From Actinopolymorpha sp. NPDC004070 (GTDB lineage Bacteria > Actinomycetota > Actinomycetes > Propionibacteriales > Actinopolymorphaceae), in the NCBI RefSeq assembly GCF_040610475.1, contig NZ_JBEXMJ010000018.1:1-64000 (forward strand): a stretch of DNA of 64,000 bases, in the 5' to 3' direction. Under the pieces are notes generated by a model that saw only the letters and a list, made by a program, of their open reading frames with translations, was not told where the DNA came from and did no database searches. The translations under genes were made by a program, and so were the position numbers. Positions 23,685-32,724 of this stretch are shown piece after piece; the stretch's first letter is position 1; each line of letters opens with the position of its first letter.

Positions 23685-23690
23685 TAGGAT
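23685..23690 (+). promoter_or_regulatory. -10 box TAGGAT, leaderless start of the ubiA-dprE1-dprE2 cluster
   Basis: TAGGAT lies 6 nt before GTG 23697. No ribosome binding site precedes that GTG, so transcription probably starts at or next to the start codon. Confidence 0.5.
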
Positions 23691-23696
23691 GCCTGC

Positions 23697-24623
23697 GTGA
23701 CGACCACCGCCCCCAGGCGTCCGGCCGCCGCCCCGGCACCGCCCGGGCGGCTGAGCGGGCTCGTCCGCACCTGCCGGCCCCGGCAGTGGGTCAAGAACCT
23801 CCTGGTGCTGGCCGCCCCCGCCGCGGCCGGCGTGCTCGGCCGCCCGAGCTCGGTGCTCGACGTCGTCCTCGCGTTCGTCGCCTTCTGCCTGGCGGCCAGT
23901 GGCACCTACCTCGTCAACGACGCCCGCGACGCGGTGGCCGACCGGGTACACCCGCGCAAGCGCAGCCGTCCGGTGGCCGCCGGGGTCGTCCCGGTCGGGC
24001 TGGCGTACGCGCTGGGGGTGGCGTTCCTGGTGCTGGCGGTCGCGTTGTCCCTGCTCACCGGCGGCTGGGAGCTCGCCGCGGTGATCGCCGCGTACGTCGC
24101 CCTCACCACCGCCTACTCCCTGTGGCTGAAGCATCTGGCGATCGTCGACCTCGTGAGCGTCGCCGCGGGGTTCGTGCTGCGGGCGGTCGCGGGCGCGGCG
24201 GCGGTGCACGTCGAGGTGTCCAGCTGGTTCCTGACCGTGGCCACGCTGGGTTCACTGTTCGTCGTCGCCGGCAAGCGGGAGGCGGAACTGCGCAACGAGG
24301 GCCTGCGCAACCCCGAGCTCGGCGGGTCACGGCTCACGCTGCGCCACTACACCCGGGAGTTCCTCGGTTATGTCCGGGCCACCACGTCCGGTGCCCTGCT
24401 GGTGGCGTACTGCCTGTGGGCGTTCGAACTCCACGAGGGGCTGTCGAAGGTCGCGTTCGGGCTGTCGATCGTGCCGTTCGCGGTGGGGATCCTGCGGTAC
24501 GCGATGCTGGTCGACGGCGGTTCGGGCGAGGCGCCGGAGGAGATCGTCTTCGACGACCGGATGCTGCTGGTGTCCGGGCTGCTCGTGGTCGCCTGCCTCG
24601 GGGTGGGCGTGTATGCGTTCTGA
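23697..24623 (+). CDS. ubiA: decaprenyl-phosphate phosphoribosyltransferase, UbiA family (308 aa)
   Basis: Transfers 5-phosphoribose from PRPP to decaprenyl phosphate, the first membrane step to decaprenyl-phosphoryl-arabinose. About eight hydrophobic segments are present. The first Asp-rich motif is N74-D75-A-R-D78-A-V-A-D82, followed by [12 protein letters not shown] as in Rv3806c. The second half has [20 protein letters not shown] and [11 protein letters not shown]. The next gene, dprE1, starts inside its last codons (11-bp overlap), supporting the pathway assignment over other UbiA activities. It acts in the cytoplasmic membrane. Confidence 0.88.
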   Translation: MTTTAPRRPAAAPAPPGRLSGLVRTCRPRQWVKNLLVLAAPAAAGVLGRPSSVLDVVLAFVAFCLAASGTYLVNDARDAVADRVHPRKRSRPVAAGVVPVGLAYALGVAFLVLAVALSLLTGGWELAAVIAAYVALTTAYSLWLKHLAIVDLVSVAAGFVLRAVAGAAAVHVEVSSWFLTVATLGSLFVVAGKREAELRNEGLRNPELGGSRLTLRHYTREFLGYVRATTSGALLVAYCLWAFELHEGLSKVAFGLSIVPFAVGILRYAMLVDGGSGEAPEEIVFDDRMLLVSGLLVVACLGVGVYAF

Positions 24624-25998
24624 GGCCACGCGGTCCGGCGCCGCTTCCGGCGAGCCCCGGCTGCTCACCGGCTGGGGGCGTACGTCCCCCACGGCCGCGC
24701 GGGTGGTGCGCCCCCGGTCGGCGGAGGAGGTGGCCGCCGCGCTCGCGGACCCGCCCGAGCGCGGAGTGATCGCCCGCGGCCTCGGCCGCTCCTACGGCGA
24801 CGCCGCCCAGGACGCCGGCGGGCTGGTCCTCGACTGCACCGGTCTCGCCCCGTCCCGCACCATCGACGCCGAGCACGGCATCGTCAGCGCGTCCGCCGGG
24901 CTCGGCCTGGACCAGCTGATGCGTGACCTGCTGCCGCTCGGCTGGTTCGTCCCGGTGACCCCGGGCACCCGGCACGTCACGGTGGGCGGGGCCGTCGCCG
25001 CCGACGTGCACGGCAAGAATCACCACGTCGACGGCTCCTTCGGCGCGGCCCTGGTCGAGCTCACGCTGGCACTGCCCGGCGGCAAGCTCGTGGTGGTCAC
25101 CCCCGACGGCGACCCCGAGCTGTTCTGGGCGACCGTCGGCGGGATGGGGCTCACCGGGGTGGTCACGGCCGCGACGTTCCGGTGCCTGCCGGTCCGCACG
25201 TCCCGGATGGTCGTGGACACCGAACGCGCCGCCAACCTCGACGAGGCGCTCGCCGTGATGGCCGCCACCGACGACCGGTACCACTACACCGTCGCCTGGA
25301 TCGACCTGCTGGCCCGCGGCGCCGCGACCGGGCGCAGCGTGCTGACCCGCGGGACGCACGCGGACCCGGCTCAGCTCGGGCGTTCGGCCGCCCGGGACCC
25401 GTTGGCCTTCGCGCCGCGCTCGCCGCTGGCCGCCCCGCCGTGGGTGCCGTCCGGATTGCTCAACCGGGCCTCGGTGCGGGCGTTCAACGAGCTGTGGTTC
25501 CGGAAGGCGCCGCGTGAACGCCGCGGCGAGGTCACCTCGATCCCCACTTTCTTCCACCCGCTGGACGGGGTGCGGGGCTGGAACCGGCTGTACGGGCGGC
25601 GCGGGTTCCTGCAGTACCAACTGGTGGTGCCGTTCGGTGCCGAGGACACCCTGCGTTCGGTCGTACGGGATCTGTCCCGGGCGGGGGTGGCGTCGTTCCT
25701 GGCCGTCCTGAAGCGGTTCGGGCCGGGCAACCCCGCCCCGCTGTCGTTCCCGATGCCCGGCTGGACGCTGGCCCTGGACATCCCGCTCGGCGACCGCCGG
25801 CTCCCGGACATGCTGCGCGACTTCGACCAGCGGGTGGTCGGCGCCGGCGGGCGGATCTACCTCGCCAAGGACTCCACCCTGCGCGCCGACCTGCTGCCCG
25901 CGATGTATCCGCGACTGCCCGCCTGGCGCGCGGCCCGGGCGCGGGTCGATCCGGACGGCGTACTGCGTTCCGACCTCGCCCGCCGGCTCGGGCTGTGA
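24613..25998 (+). CDS. dprE1: decaprenylphosphoryl-beta-D-ribose 2'-oxidase (461 aa)
   Basis: FAD-dependent oxidase that, with DprE2, epimerises decaprenyl-phosphoryl-ribose to arabinose. The VAO-type FAD domain has [20 protein letters not shown] and [21 protein letters not shown] (residues 51-70 and 118-138). The substrate domain includes [20 protein letters not shown] and ends [19 protein letters not shown]. The position matching Mycobacterium tuberculosis Cys387, the residue attacked by benzothiazinones, is Ala387 here (GWTLALDIP; codon 25771-25773). The start ATG 24613 overlaps ubiA by 11 bp. Confidence 0.93.
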   Translation: MRSEATRSGAASGEPRLLTGWGRTSPTAARVVRPRSAEEVAAALADPPERGVIARGLGRSYGDAAQDAGGLVLDCTGLAPSRTIDAEHGIVSASAGLGLDQLMRDLLPLGWFVPVTPGTRHVTVGGAVAADVHGKNHHVDGSFGAALVELTLALPGGKLVVVTPDGDPELFWATVGGMGLTGVVTAATFRCLPVRTSRMVVDTERAANLDEALAVMAATDDRYHYTVAWIDLLARGAATGRSVLTRGTHADPAQLGRSAARDPLAFAPRSPLAAPPWVPSGLLNRASVRAFNELWFRKAPRERRGEVTSIPTFFHPLDGVRGWNRLYGRRGFLQYQLVVPFGAEDTLRSVVRDLSRAGVASFLAVLKRFGPGNPAPLSFPMPGWTLALDIPLGDRRLPDMLRDFDQRVVGAGGRIYLAKDSTLRADLLPAMYPRLPAWRAARARVDPDGVLRSDLARRLGL

Positions 25999-26053
25999 CC
26001 GGCGTGAAGCCCAGGGCCGTGAGGCGGCCCGGACCGTACGAAGGAGACCAGTC

Positions 26054-26815
26054 GTGAAGAACGCCGTGGGCGGCGTCGACACCGTCCTCTTGCTCGGTGG
26101 CCGCAGCGAGATCGGCCTGGCCGTCGTCCGCCGCCTGGTCGAGGGCGGCGCGCGGTCGGTGCTGCTCGCCGTCCGGGGCGGCAAGCCCGACGAGGACGCC
26201 GTGGCCCGGTTGCGGGAGTGCGGGGCAACGCTGGTCGAGGGGATGGAGTTCGACGTCGCCCGCCCGAACACCCACGAGGCGGTGGTCGAGGCAGCCGTCG
26301 CCCGGCTGGGTGACCTGGACGTCGTGATCGACGCCGCCGCCGTGCTCGGCTCCACCCCCGCGTACGAGCAGGATCCGGCCGGCGCCGCCGACGCCGCGGT
26401 GGTCAACTTCGCCGGGCACGTCAGCCTCGGGCTCGCCGTCGCCAACCGGCTGCGCGCCCAGGGACACGGGACGCTGGTCGTGCTGTCGTCGGTGGCCGGG
26501 GTCCGGGTCCGCCGGGCCAACTACGTCTACGGAGCTGCCAAGGCCGGGCTGGACGGGTTCGCGCAGGGACTCGGCGACGCGCTCGCGGGTTCCGGTGCGC
26601 GGGTGATGGTGGTCCGGCCCGGCTTCGTGCGGACCCAGATGACCAAGGGGCTCCCGGACCCGCCGTTCACCACCGGGCCCGAGGAGGTCGCGCAGGCGGT
26701 GGTCACCGGGCTCGCGCAGGGGCGGGAGACGGTGTGGGCGCCGGCGAAGCTGCGGCTGGTGTTCGGCGTACTCCGCCTCGCGCCGCGTGCGGTCTGGCGC
26801 CGGCTGCCCGGCTGA
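26054..26815 (+). CDS. dprE2: decaprenylphosphoryl-2-keto-ribose reductase, SDR family (253 aa)
   Basis: NAD(P)H-dependent reductase completing the epimerisation started by DprE1. Short-chain dehydrogenase features: nucleotide loop GGRSEIG (15-21), catalytic Ser146 in VVLSSVAGVR, Tyr159 and Lys163 in YGAAK. The RxxNYVYGAAKAGLDGFAQGL segment and length match DprE2. The start is GTG 26054 with AAGGAG 7 nt upstream. It lies 55 bp after dprE1 and is probably co-transcribed with it. Confidence 0.9.
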   Translation: MKNAVGGVDTVLLLGGRSEIGLAVVRRLVEGGARSVLLAVRGGKPDEDAVARLRECGATLVEGMEFDVARPNTHEAVVEAAVARLGDLDVVIDAAAVLGSTPAYEQDPAGAADAAVVNFAGHVSLGLAVANRLRAQGHGTLVVLSSVAGVRVRRANYVYGAAKAGLDGFAQGLGDALAGSGARVMVVRPGFVRTQMTKGLPDPPFTTGPEEVAQAVVTGLAQGRETVWAPAKLRLVFGVLRLAPRAVWRRLPG

Positions 26816-26822
26816 GCATGGG

Positions 26823-26828
26823 TAGATT
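26823..26828 (+). promoter_or_regulatory. -10 box TAGATT before the GtrA gene
   Basis: TAGATT lies 7 nt before GTG 26836. It falls within the first codons that would be used from ATG 26818, which favours the GTG start. Confidence 0.45.
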
Positions 26829-26835
26829 GCGACGG

Positions 26836-27408
26836 GTGAGCCTGGTCAGGATCCTGCGGCCCCTGCGGAACCTGTGGGGGCGGTTCGAGATCGCGCTCGC
26901 CGAGGTGGCGAAGTTCGGAACCGTCGGTGCCGCCGCCGCGGTCGTCGACATCGCCGGCTCCAACCTGTTGCGGTTCGGGGTCGGCATGGAGCCGCTCACC
27001 TCGAAGTCGATCTCGGTGACGGTGGCCGCGACGGTGGCCTTCCTCGGCAACCGGTTCTGGACCTGGCGGCACCGGGCGCGGCACAGCCTGGCCAGGGAGT
27101 ACCTCCTCTACTTCGCGCTGAACGCCGTCGGCCTGGCGATCGCGCTCGCGGTGGTCGGGTTCACCTACTACGTGCTGCGACTGCACGGGCCGCTCGCGTA
27201 CAACCTCTCCGCGAACGTCGTCGGCCTCGGGCTGGGCACGTTGTTCCGCTTCTGGTCGTACCAGAAGTGGGTGTTCCTGCCGCCGGGGCTCCCGCCGGTC
27301 GATCCGCACACCGGGCTGCCGGTGCCGGCGGAGCCTCGGCCCGCGTCCGGGCCGGGGTCCAGGCCCGGGGCCGAGCCCGAACGCGCCGGGAGTGGGAGTC
27401 AGGGATGA
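26836..27408 (+). CDS. GtrA-like membrane protein (190 aa)
   Basis: GtrA family: four membrane helices after a short basic N-terminus (VAKFGTVGAAAAVVDIAGSN; SISVTVAATVAFLGNRFWTW; YLLYFALNAVGLAIALAVV; YNLSANVVGLGLGTLFRFW), with the signatures FLGNRFWTWR and RFWSYQKWVF. GtrA proteins are thought to flip polyprenyl-phosphate sugars, and a mycobacterial member (Rv3789) sits with the dprE genes and has been linked to arabinan assembly. That makes a role in decaprenyl-phosphoryl-arabinose export or scaffolding likely here. The start is GTG 26836 (leaderless) or ATG 26818. The tail is Pro/Gly-rich. Confidence 0.82.
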   Translation: MSLVRILRPLRNLWGRFEIALAEVAKFGTVGAAAAVVDIAGSNLLRFGVGMEPLTSKSISVTVAATVAFLGNRFWTWRHRARHSLAREYLLYFALNAVGLAIALAVVGFTYYVLRLHGPLAYNLSANVVGLGLGTLFRFWSYQKWVFLPPGLPPVDPHTGLPVPAEPRPASGPGSRPGAEPERAGSGSQG

Positions 27409-27839
27409 GCCGGGCGACCGAGGAGTCCAACCGCCGCATGTTGCGCGCGCGGGACGCGATGGACCGTGCGTACGCCCAACCGCTCGACGTCGCCGCGCTG
27501 GCGCGGATCGCGCACGTCTCGCCGGCGCACTTCATCCGGACATTCCGGGCGACGTTCGGGGAGACCCCGCACCGCTACCTGCAGCGGCGCCGGGTCGAGC
27601 GGGCGATGTTCCTGCTCCGCGAGACCGACGCACCGGTGACCGAGATCTGCTTCGCGGTCGGCTTCGGCAGCCACGGCACCTTCAGCCGGACGTTCCGGGA
27701 CATCGTGGGCAGGTCGCCCTCGGAGTACCGCGCCCAGTCGCCCCGGCTGGCCGCACCGTCGTGTTTCGTGCGCGCGTGGACCCGGGTGAGCAGTGAGCAG
27801 TTTCGGAGAAGCGGCCGGACGCCGGGCTCCGTAGGTTGA
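27405..27839 (+). CDS. AraC-family transcriptional regulator, DNA-binding domain only (144 aa)
   Basis: Two helix-turn-helix units of the AraC type: LDVAALARIAHVSPAHFIRT followed by FRATFGETPHRYLQRRRVER, and TDAPVTEICFAVGFGSHGTF followed by FSRTFRDIVGRSPSEYRAQ. There is no ligand-binding domain. Short AraC proteins of this kind are often paired with a VOC-family gene, as here (next gene 5 bp downstream). ATG 27405 overlaps the stop of gtrA (ATGA). Confidence 0.85.
   Translation: MSRATEESNRRMLRARDAMDRAYAQPLDVAALARIAHVSPAHFIRTFRATFGETPHRYLQRRRVERAMFLLRETDAPVTEICFAVGFGSHGTFSRTFRDIVGRSPSEYRAQSPRLAAPSCFVRAWTRVSSEQFRRSGRTPGSVG
27832..27837 (+). promoter_or_regulatory. -10 box TAGGTT before the VOC gene
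   Basis: TAGGTT overlaps the stop of the AraC gene and lies 7 nt before ATG 27845. It may provide a separate leaderless transcript for the VOC gene. Confidence 0.4.
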
Positions 27840-27844
27840 TGCCC

Positions 27845-28264
27845 ATGTTCACCACCACGCGAATTTCACAGATCTTCGTCCTCGACCAGGACGAGGCCCT
27901 CGACTTCTACGTCGGCAAGCTCGGACTCGAGGTCAGCGCCGACATCGACCTCGGCTTCATGCGCTGGCTGACCGTGCGCGTCCCGGGCGACTCCGACCGG
28001 GACATCCTGCTGGAGAAGCCCGGCCCGCCGTCCCACGACGAGGCCACCGCGGCGCAGATCCGCGAACTCATCACCAAGGGAGCGCTGGGGTTCAGCGTCG
28101 GCTTCACCACCGACGACTGCCAGAAGACGTACGAGACCCTGCGGGCGAAGGGGGTCGAGTTCACCGACGAGCCGACCGACCGGGACTACGGCATCGACTG
28201 CGGTGCGCGGGACCCGTTCGGCAACCACTTCCGGTTCGTCCAGCACAAGCCGCCGACGTCCTGA
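27845..28264 (+). CDS. VOC (glyoxalase/bleomycin-resistance fold) protein (139 aa)
   Basis: One VOC module pair: SQIFVLDQDEALDFYVGKLG at the N-terminus, FMRWLTVRVPG, then the C-terminal VEFTDEPTDRDYGIDCGARDPFGNHFRFVQ. These small metal-binding proteins act as dioxygenases, isomerases or drug-binding proteins; the substrate cannot be inferred. ATG 27845 is favoured over 27839 because it is 7 nt after a TAGGTT -10 box. It is paired with the AraC regulator just upstream. Confidence 0.82.
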   Translation: MFTTTRISQIFVLDQDEALDFYVGKLGLEVSADIDLGFMRWLTVRVPGDSDRDILLEKPGPPSHDEATAAQIRELITKGALGFSVGFTTDDCQKTYETLRAKGVEFTDEPTDRDYGIDCGARDPFGNHFRFVQHKPPTS

Positions 28265-28374
28265 ACAGCCGGAGCGACCGCCGGAACGACGCGGACCGAC
28301 CACGGTAGGCGATGCGCAGCCCTACCTGGTCGGTCCGTTGCCGTGTCGTCGTCTCGCCGGGGCCCCGGCTTCGG

Positions 28375-29106
28375 TCAGGCGGAGTCCTCGCGGGCGGAGT
28401 CCAGCCGGGCGTGAGCGATCACCGAGTGCAGCGCGCGGAGCACCGCGCCCGCCTCGGCTCCCCAGCTGGACAGGTAGGAGAACTGCCACCACCACAGGGC
28501 CTCGTCGATCCGGCCGGCCCGGTGGTGCTTGAGCCCGTGGACCAGGGCGGCCGCGATGCCGGCGAGGTCGTCGGACAGCCGGCCGTTGAGCAGCTCGGGC
28601 GGCTGGGCGTAAGGGTCGAACACCTCGGTGTAGACGTCGACGTCGGTGAGGAGGTAGCCGAGCCGTTCGCGCAGCTCGTCGAGGTCGGGGTCGGGCCCGG
28701 TGTCCGGCTCGAAGCGTTCGACGGGTACGACGTCGCTGATCGCGCCCAGCCGGCCGCCGGCCAGCATGAGCTGGCTCACCTCGAGCAGCAGCATGGGCAC
28801 GCCGGTCGCAAGGTCCTCGGCCCGGGCGATCTCGCGCAGAGCGATGAGGAAGCTCTCCACCTGGTCGGCGATCTCCTGCGCGAAGTCCTCCACCTCGCTG
28901 GGTGGCGCCTCAGTGGTGGTCAACTCGTCCGCGGTCGTCATCTCACGTCCCCCCGTCTCCGTCCGAACCTCCGTGCCGGCTTTCGTACCCGCCGCCGCGC
29001 CGGCTTTCGCGGCGCCGCGTGACGCACGCGGGCCGGTGTGCGGGCGCCGCGCCGACCGCTCGGCGCGCAGGCCGTTCGCGTCGGGTCGGCCGTTCACGTC
29101 AGGCAT
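28375..29106 (-). CDS. DUF5063 domain protein downstream of recR (243 aa)
   Basis: The conserved part (from about residue 56: [20 protein letters not shown], later [20 protein letters not shown] and [22 protein letters not shown]) is the DUF5063 family, regularly found behind recR in actinobacteria; function unknown. ATG 29106 overlaps recR by 8 bp and has an AAGGAG site, but its first 55 residues are low-complexity Ala/Gly/Arg. ATG 28941 (188 aa) is an alternative start at the beginning of the conserved region. Confidence 0.75.
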   Translation of the reverse strand: MPDVNGRPDANGLRAERSARRPHTGPRASRGAAKAGAAAGTKAGTEVRTETGGREMTTADELTTTEAPPSEVEDFAQEIADQVESFLIALREIARAEDLATGVPMLLLEVSQLMLAGGRLGAISDVVPVERFEPDTGPDPDLDELRERLGYLLTDVDVYTEVFDPYAQPPELLNGRLSDDLAGIAAALVHGLKHHRAGRIDEALWWWQFSYLSSWGAEAGAVLRALHSVIAHARLDSAREDSA

Positions 29107-29698
29107 CGAGCAGTCTCCTTCCTTCGAACGCCCGGCCGAGGGTGACCTCGTCGGCGTACTCCAGGTCACCGCCCACTGGCAGACCGCTGGCGAGGCGGGT
29201 CACCCGCAGGCCCATGGGACCCAGCATGCGCGCGAGGTAGGTCGCCGTCGCCTCACCCTCGAGATTGGGGTCGGTCGCCAGGATGACCTCCTGCACGGTC
29301 CCGTCGGCCAGCCGCTGCATGAGCTCCCGCACTCGCAGGTCGTCCGGCCCGATGCCCTCGATCGGGCTGATCGCACCGCCGAGAACGTGGTAACGACCGC
29401 GGTACTCCCGGGTGCGTTCGATCGCCACGACGTCCTTCGGCTCCTCCACCACGCACAACACCGACGGATCCCGGCGAGTGTCGCGGCAGATGCGGCAGCG
29501 TTCCTCCTCCGCGACGTTGCCGCATTCCTCGCAGAAGCGCATCTTCTCCTTGACCTGGACGAGCACCTCGGCCAGGCGGCGGACGTCGATCGGGTCGGCG
29601 GCGAGCAGGTGGAACGCGATGCGCTGGGCGCTCTTGGGGCCGATCCCGGGCAGCCGACCGAGCTCGTCGATGAGGTCTTGGACCACGCCCTCGTACAT
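29099..29698 (-). CDS. recR: recombination mediator protein RecR (199 aa)
   Basis: Works with RecF/RecO to load RecA on gapped DNA. An N-terminal helix-hairpin-helix ([20 protein letters not shown]) is followed by a zinc finger with Cys56, Cys59, Cys68 and Cys71, then a Toprim domain ([55 protein letters not shown]). Length is standard. It follows ybaB by 71 bp on the same strand and overlaps the DUF5063 gene by 8 bp. Confidence 0.96.
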   Translation of the reverse strand: MYEGVVQDLIDELGRLPGIGPKSAQRIAFHLLAADPIDVRRLAEVLVQVKEKMRFCEECGNVAEEERCRICRDTRRDPSVLCVVEEPKDVVAIERTREYRGRYHVLGGAISPIEGIGPDDLRVRELMQRLADGTVQEVILATDPNLEGEATATYLARMLGPMGLRVTRLASGLPVGGDLEYADEVTLGRAFEGRRLLDA

Positions 29699-29769
29699 GC
29701 GTACCTCTGCTCTCTTAGCGACTGTGCGGCTCCACCCGCCGGGTGCGGCCGGGGCGCCGCCGTCTCGGC

Positions 29770-30114
29770 CTAGCCGGGCAGTCCCAGGCCGCCCGGCATA
29801 CCGCCACCGAGTCCCTGGGCCAAAGGTCCCAACTTCTGGGAGGCCAGCTCGCGCGCGTTGTTGGCGGCGTCACGGACGGCGGCGACCACCAGGTCCGACA
29901 GCGTCTCGGTGTCGGCGGGGTCGGCCGCCTCGGGCTTGATCTCGATGCCCTGAAGCTCACCCACGCCGTTGACGGTCGCGGTCACCAGACCGCCTCCGGA
30001 GGTGCCCTTGACCTCGGTCTGGGCGAGTTCCTCCTGGGCGGACATCAGGTCCTGCTGCATCTGCTGCGCCTGCTGGAGTAGCTGCTGCATGTCGGGCGTT
30101 CCGCCAGGGAACAC
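29770..30114 (-). CDS. ybaB: YbaB/EbfC nucleoid-associated protein (114 aa)
   Basis: A small DNA-binding dimer that coats the nucleoid. The N-terminal helix [20 protein letters not shown] is followed by [20 protein letters not shown] and the [20 protein letters not shown] segment typical of the family, with a Gly-rich tail. GTG 30114 is chosen: a GAGGGAG site lies 6 nt upstream and the family's FPGG N-terminus is included. The operon order ybaB-recR-DUF5063 is conserved in actinobacteria; dnaX, which normally precedes it directly, is 2.6 kb upstream here. Confidence 0.92.
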   Translation of the reverse strand: MFPGGTPDMQQLLQQAQQMQQDLMSAQEELAQTEVKGTSGGGLVTATVNGVGELQGIEIKPEAADPADTETLSDLVVAAVRDAANNARELASQKLGPLAQGLGGGMPGGLGLPG

Positions 30115-30490
30115 GATGATCTCCCTCGTCTTGGGCCGCGGAGCTTCTTTCGCACCGGAGAATGCTCCGCCCCGACACCGCCGTACGCAGGCCCGGAAGG
30201 CCCTCGCACGAGCCCTGTCCGAGACGAACCGACCGGCGTACGACGAGCCTACGATGCCGCACCCCCAGGAGGGATGCCGGTCCCTCGGGCCGTCCGTCCT
30301 GAGCATCGGCCCGTGGCGGCGCCCCTCGAGACACCCGGCCGGTCCGTCGCCGGCCGCCGGCCTTTTGTCCACAACCGCCCTACCGGCGTGTTTCTCCACA
30401 GCCGGAGATCAGCCCACGCGACGGGCCCGTCGCTCCGCCGAGCATGAATCGCGATCGCTCAATCCTGTCTGCACGTACGGAGGAAAGCCC
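30115..30490. other. divergent spacer with one DnaA-box-like 9-mer
   Basis: This 376-bp spacer separates ybaB from the secreted-protein gene. It contains TTGTCCACA at 30365-30373 on the plus strand and a related TCTCCACAG about 27 bp later. Promoters for both flanking genes must lie here; no gene is supported. Confidence 0.4.
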
Positions 30491-31261
30491 ATGCCGGCCA
30501 CCACCCCGTCCACCCGTTCGTCCCTCGCTCGTTCGCCCCTCAATCCCTCCCCCCTTGCTCGTTCGTTCCCCACCGGATCCGGCGTCGCCGCCCGGCCGCC
30601 CGGTGGCGGATCGGCTCGAGCCCGGCGTCGGCATCGCCGGTCCGCGCGACTGACCGCCGCGCTGGGCGCGACTCTCGGCGCCACCGTGTGCGTGCTCGGT
30701 GTGGCCGTCGCTCCCGCGCAGGCGGTGACCGTCCGCGTCGCCAACGCGATGCCCGACTCCGAGCTCCGGGAAGGTGTGAGCCGCTGCGTCGGCGCCCTGG
30801 GCCTGTGCGCCACGTGGGCGGGCACCGACGACGACCACACCGCCCGCCGGCCGCTGGACGGTTTCCTCGTCGGGTCGGTTCCGGCGGGGGTCGGTGCGCT
30901 CGTCACCGACTTCGCGTTCGAGTGGGAGGAGGTCTCACACCGAAGCCGGGTCTGGGAGAGCGGACCGGACGCGGACGGCGGCTACCAGGTCGACCTGACC
31001 GTCGACGTGATGCGCGGAGCCTCGCTGACCAGCGCGCAGGCGTTGCGCGACTACCTCACCGACTACTACGAGCGCGACCCCGCCACCTGGCGGCTCGATC
31101 CCTTCAAGCAGCACGGGCTGCCCGGCTGGCACGACGACACCATCGCGTTCTGGCTCGCCGCGCCGGGAGTCGGGGTGGCGGTGAAGGTCGACCGAGAGCG
31201 GTTCGGCGCCGGTGACCTGCTCCGCACCGCCTACGGCATCCGCCCGGCGTCCGGTCGATGA
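30491..31261 (+). CDS. hypothetical secreted protein (256 aa)
   Basis: Not recognised. A long basic N-terminal region precedes a hydrophobic core (residues about 55-80, LGATLGATVCVLGVAVAPAQA) with an AQA cleavage site, so the protein is probably exported through Sec with an extended n-region. The mature part (about 175 aa) has two Cys close together in SRCVGALGLCATW, a WEEVSHRSRVWESG strand and a C-terminal FWLAAPGVGVAVKVDRERFG. ATG 30491 has a GGAGGA site 7 nt upstream. It lies between ybaB and the MFS gene and interrupts the usual dnaX-ybaB order. Confidence 0.7.
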   Translation: MPATTPSTRSSLARSPLNPSPLARSFPTGSGVAARPPGGGSARARRRHRRSARLTAALGATLGATVCVLGVAVAPAQAVTVRVANAMPDSELREGVSRCVGALGLCATWAGTDDDHTARRPLDGFLVGSVPAGVGALVTDFAFEWEEVSHRSRVWESGPDADGGYQVDLTVDVMRGASLTSAQALRDYLTDYYERDPATWRLDPFKQHGLPGWHDDTIAFWLAAPGVGVAVKVDRERFGAGDLLRTAYGIRPASGR

Positions 31262-31289
31262 CCGGCCGGCGACCTGGTCCGAACATGCC

Positions 31290-32567
31290 CTAGCCCTCCG
31301 GCCGGGCGTGCTCGCCGAGCGTGGGCGCGCCCGGGCCGGACGGGTCAGCGACCGGCTGCCTGGCATACCTCGTCTCCGGCATCCGCAGCGCGAGCAGCGG
31401 ACCGAACACCAGGATCGCCGCGGTGACACCGAACGCCGACCCGAACGACAGGTTGTCCACCAGCACACCCGCCACGAGCGGCCCGGCGATCGCCCCGAGA
31501 TCGGAGGACATCTGGAAGACGGCCACCACCTGTCCGCCGCGTCCGCGCATGATGTCGCCGATCACCGCACCCGGCGCGACGCCGAGGAAGGCGGCGCCGA
31601 CGCCGAACAACCCCATCGCCAGGAGGTACGTCGGCAGCGTGGACGACACCGTCACCACCACCATCGCCACGAACGCCACCGACCCGCCGAGGATCATCGC
31701 CGGACGGCGGCCGGCCTGGTCGGCGACCTTCCCGGCGGACACCAGGGACAGCGCCTGCGCCGCCGATCCGGCCAGGAACCCGATACCGGTCCAGATCGCG
31801 CCGACCTTCAGGCCCTCCACGACGAACAGCGGGATCAGGCTCGACCGGACGCCGAACAACGCCCAGCCGGTGCCGAAGTTGCTGACCAGCGCGGCCTGGT
31901 ACGCCCGGTGACGAAGCGCCTCTCGCAGGCTCGTGCGGTTCGTCTCGCCGTTCTGCCGGCCGAGCCGCTCGTGCAGGGTCGTGCGCGCCAGCGACAGCGC
32001 ACCGATCGTGCCGGCCACCGCGAGCGTCGCGCCGTAGACGAAGAACGGCAGCCGCGGCGAGAGTTCGGTGAGCAGGCCACCGACCACGGGTCCCATCAGC
32101 CCACCGATGAGGAATCCCGCCTGGAACAACCCGTTCGCCCGGCCGCGGCGATCGGCGTCGACCACCCGCAGCAGCAACGAGACCGCCGACACGGTGAACA
32201 TCGCGCTGCCGACTCCACCGACCGAGCGCAGGAGAAGAAGCTGGAGGTAGCTCTGGGCAAGGCCCGCCAGGGCCGAGGACGCGGCCACGAAGAAGATGCC
32301 GGCGAGCATCACCGTCCGCTCGCCGATCCGGTCGACCAGCCGGCCGGCCAACGGCGCCGACACGAACCTCATCAGGGCGAAAGCAGAGATCACCGCGGCG
32401 GCCGCGGTGTGGCCGACGCCGAAGTCCCGGGCGAACACCGGCAGCGCCGGCGCGACGACCCCGAAGCCGACCGCTACCGCGAACGCGATCGCGGCGAGGA
32501 CGGCGACCTCGCGCGGCATCCCGGCGAACGGATTGGATGGTCTTCGCACAGGCGCCGATGGTCCCAC
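31290..32567 (-). CDS. MFS transporter, 12 TM (425 aa)
   Basis: Twelve hydrophobic segments, with the family A-motif APLAGRLVDRIGERTVMLAG after TM2, a GLMGPVVGGLLTELS motif in TM5, and the second-half repeat SAGKVADQAGRRPAMILGG. It resembles MdtG/tetracycline-type drug efflux proteins; substrate unknown. It lies on the same strand as dnaX upstream and is convergent with the secreted-protein gene, and is one of two genes wedged between dnaX and ybaB. The start is GTG 32567. Confidence 0.82.
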   Translation of the reverse strand: MGPSAPVRRPSNPFAGMPREVAVLAAIAFAVAVGFGVVAPALPVFARDFGVGHTAAAAVISAFALMRFVSAPLAGRLVDRIGERTVMLAGIFFVAASSALAGLAQSYLQLLLLRSVGGVGSAMFTVSAVSLLLRVVDADRRGRANGLFQAGFLIGGLMGPVVGGLLTELSPRLPFFVYGATLAVAGTIGALSLARTTLHERLGRQNGETNRTSLREALRHRAYQAALVSNFGTGWALFGVRSSLIPLFVVEGLKVGAIWTGIGFLAGSAAQALSLVSAGKVADQAGRRPAMILGGSVAFVAMVVVTVSSTLPTYLLAMGLFGVGAAFLGVAPGAVIGDIMRGRGGQVVAVFQMSSDLGAIAGPLVAGVLVDNLSFGSAFGVTAAILVFGPLLALRMPETRYARQPVADPSGPGAPTLGEHARPEG

Positions 32568-32670
32568 AACGATGAGGATCGGTGTGCCCCGGAGTGGGTG
32601 TCAGGCCGGTGTGCGCGTGGGCAAAGCCCCTGGTCAGCGGAGCTCCGGGCCGGCCGGGGTGGTCAGGGGC

Positions 32671-32712
32671 GGACGGGCCCAGGTCCGTTGCGGACAGGCC
32701 CAGGTCCGTTGC
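32671..32712. repeat. 21-nt tandem direct repeat (2 copies)
   Basis: Two adjacent 21-mers, each ending CCCAGGTCCGTTGC and differing by one base, lie just after the dnaX stop in the spacer before the MFS gene. No function is apparent. Confidence 0.6.
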
Positions 32713-32724
32713 GGACGGGGCTGG

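Noticed and set aside
28312..29022. Plus-strand frame of 236 codons antisense to the DUF5063 gene
   Set aside because: Shadow frame without a domain. The minus-strand protein is a known recR neighbour.
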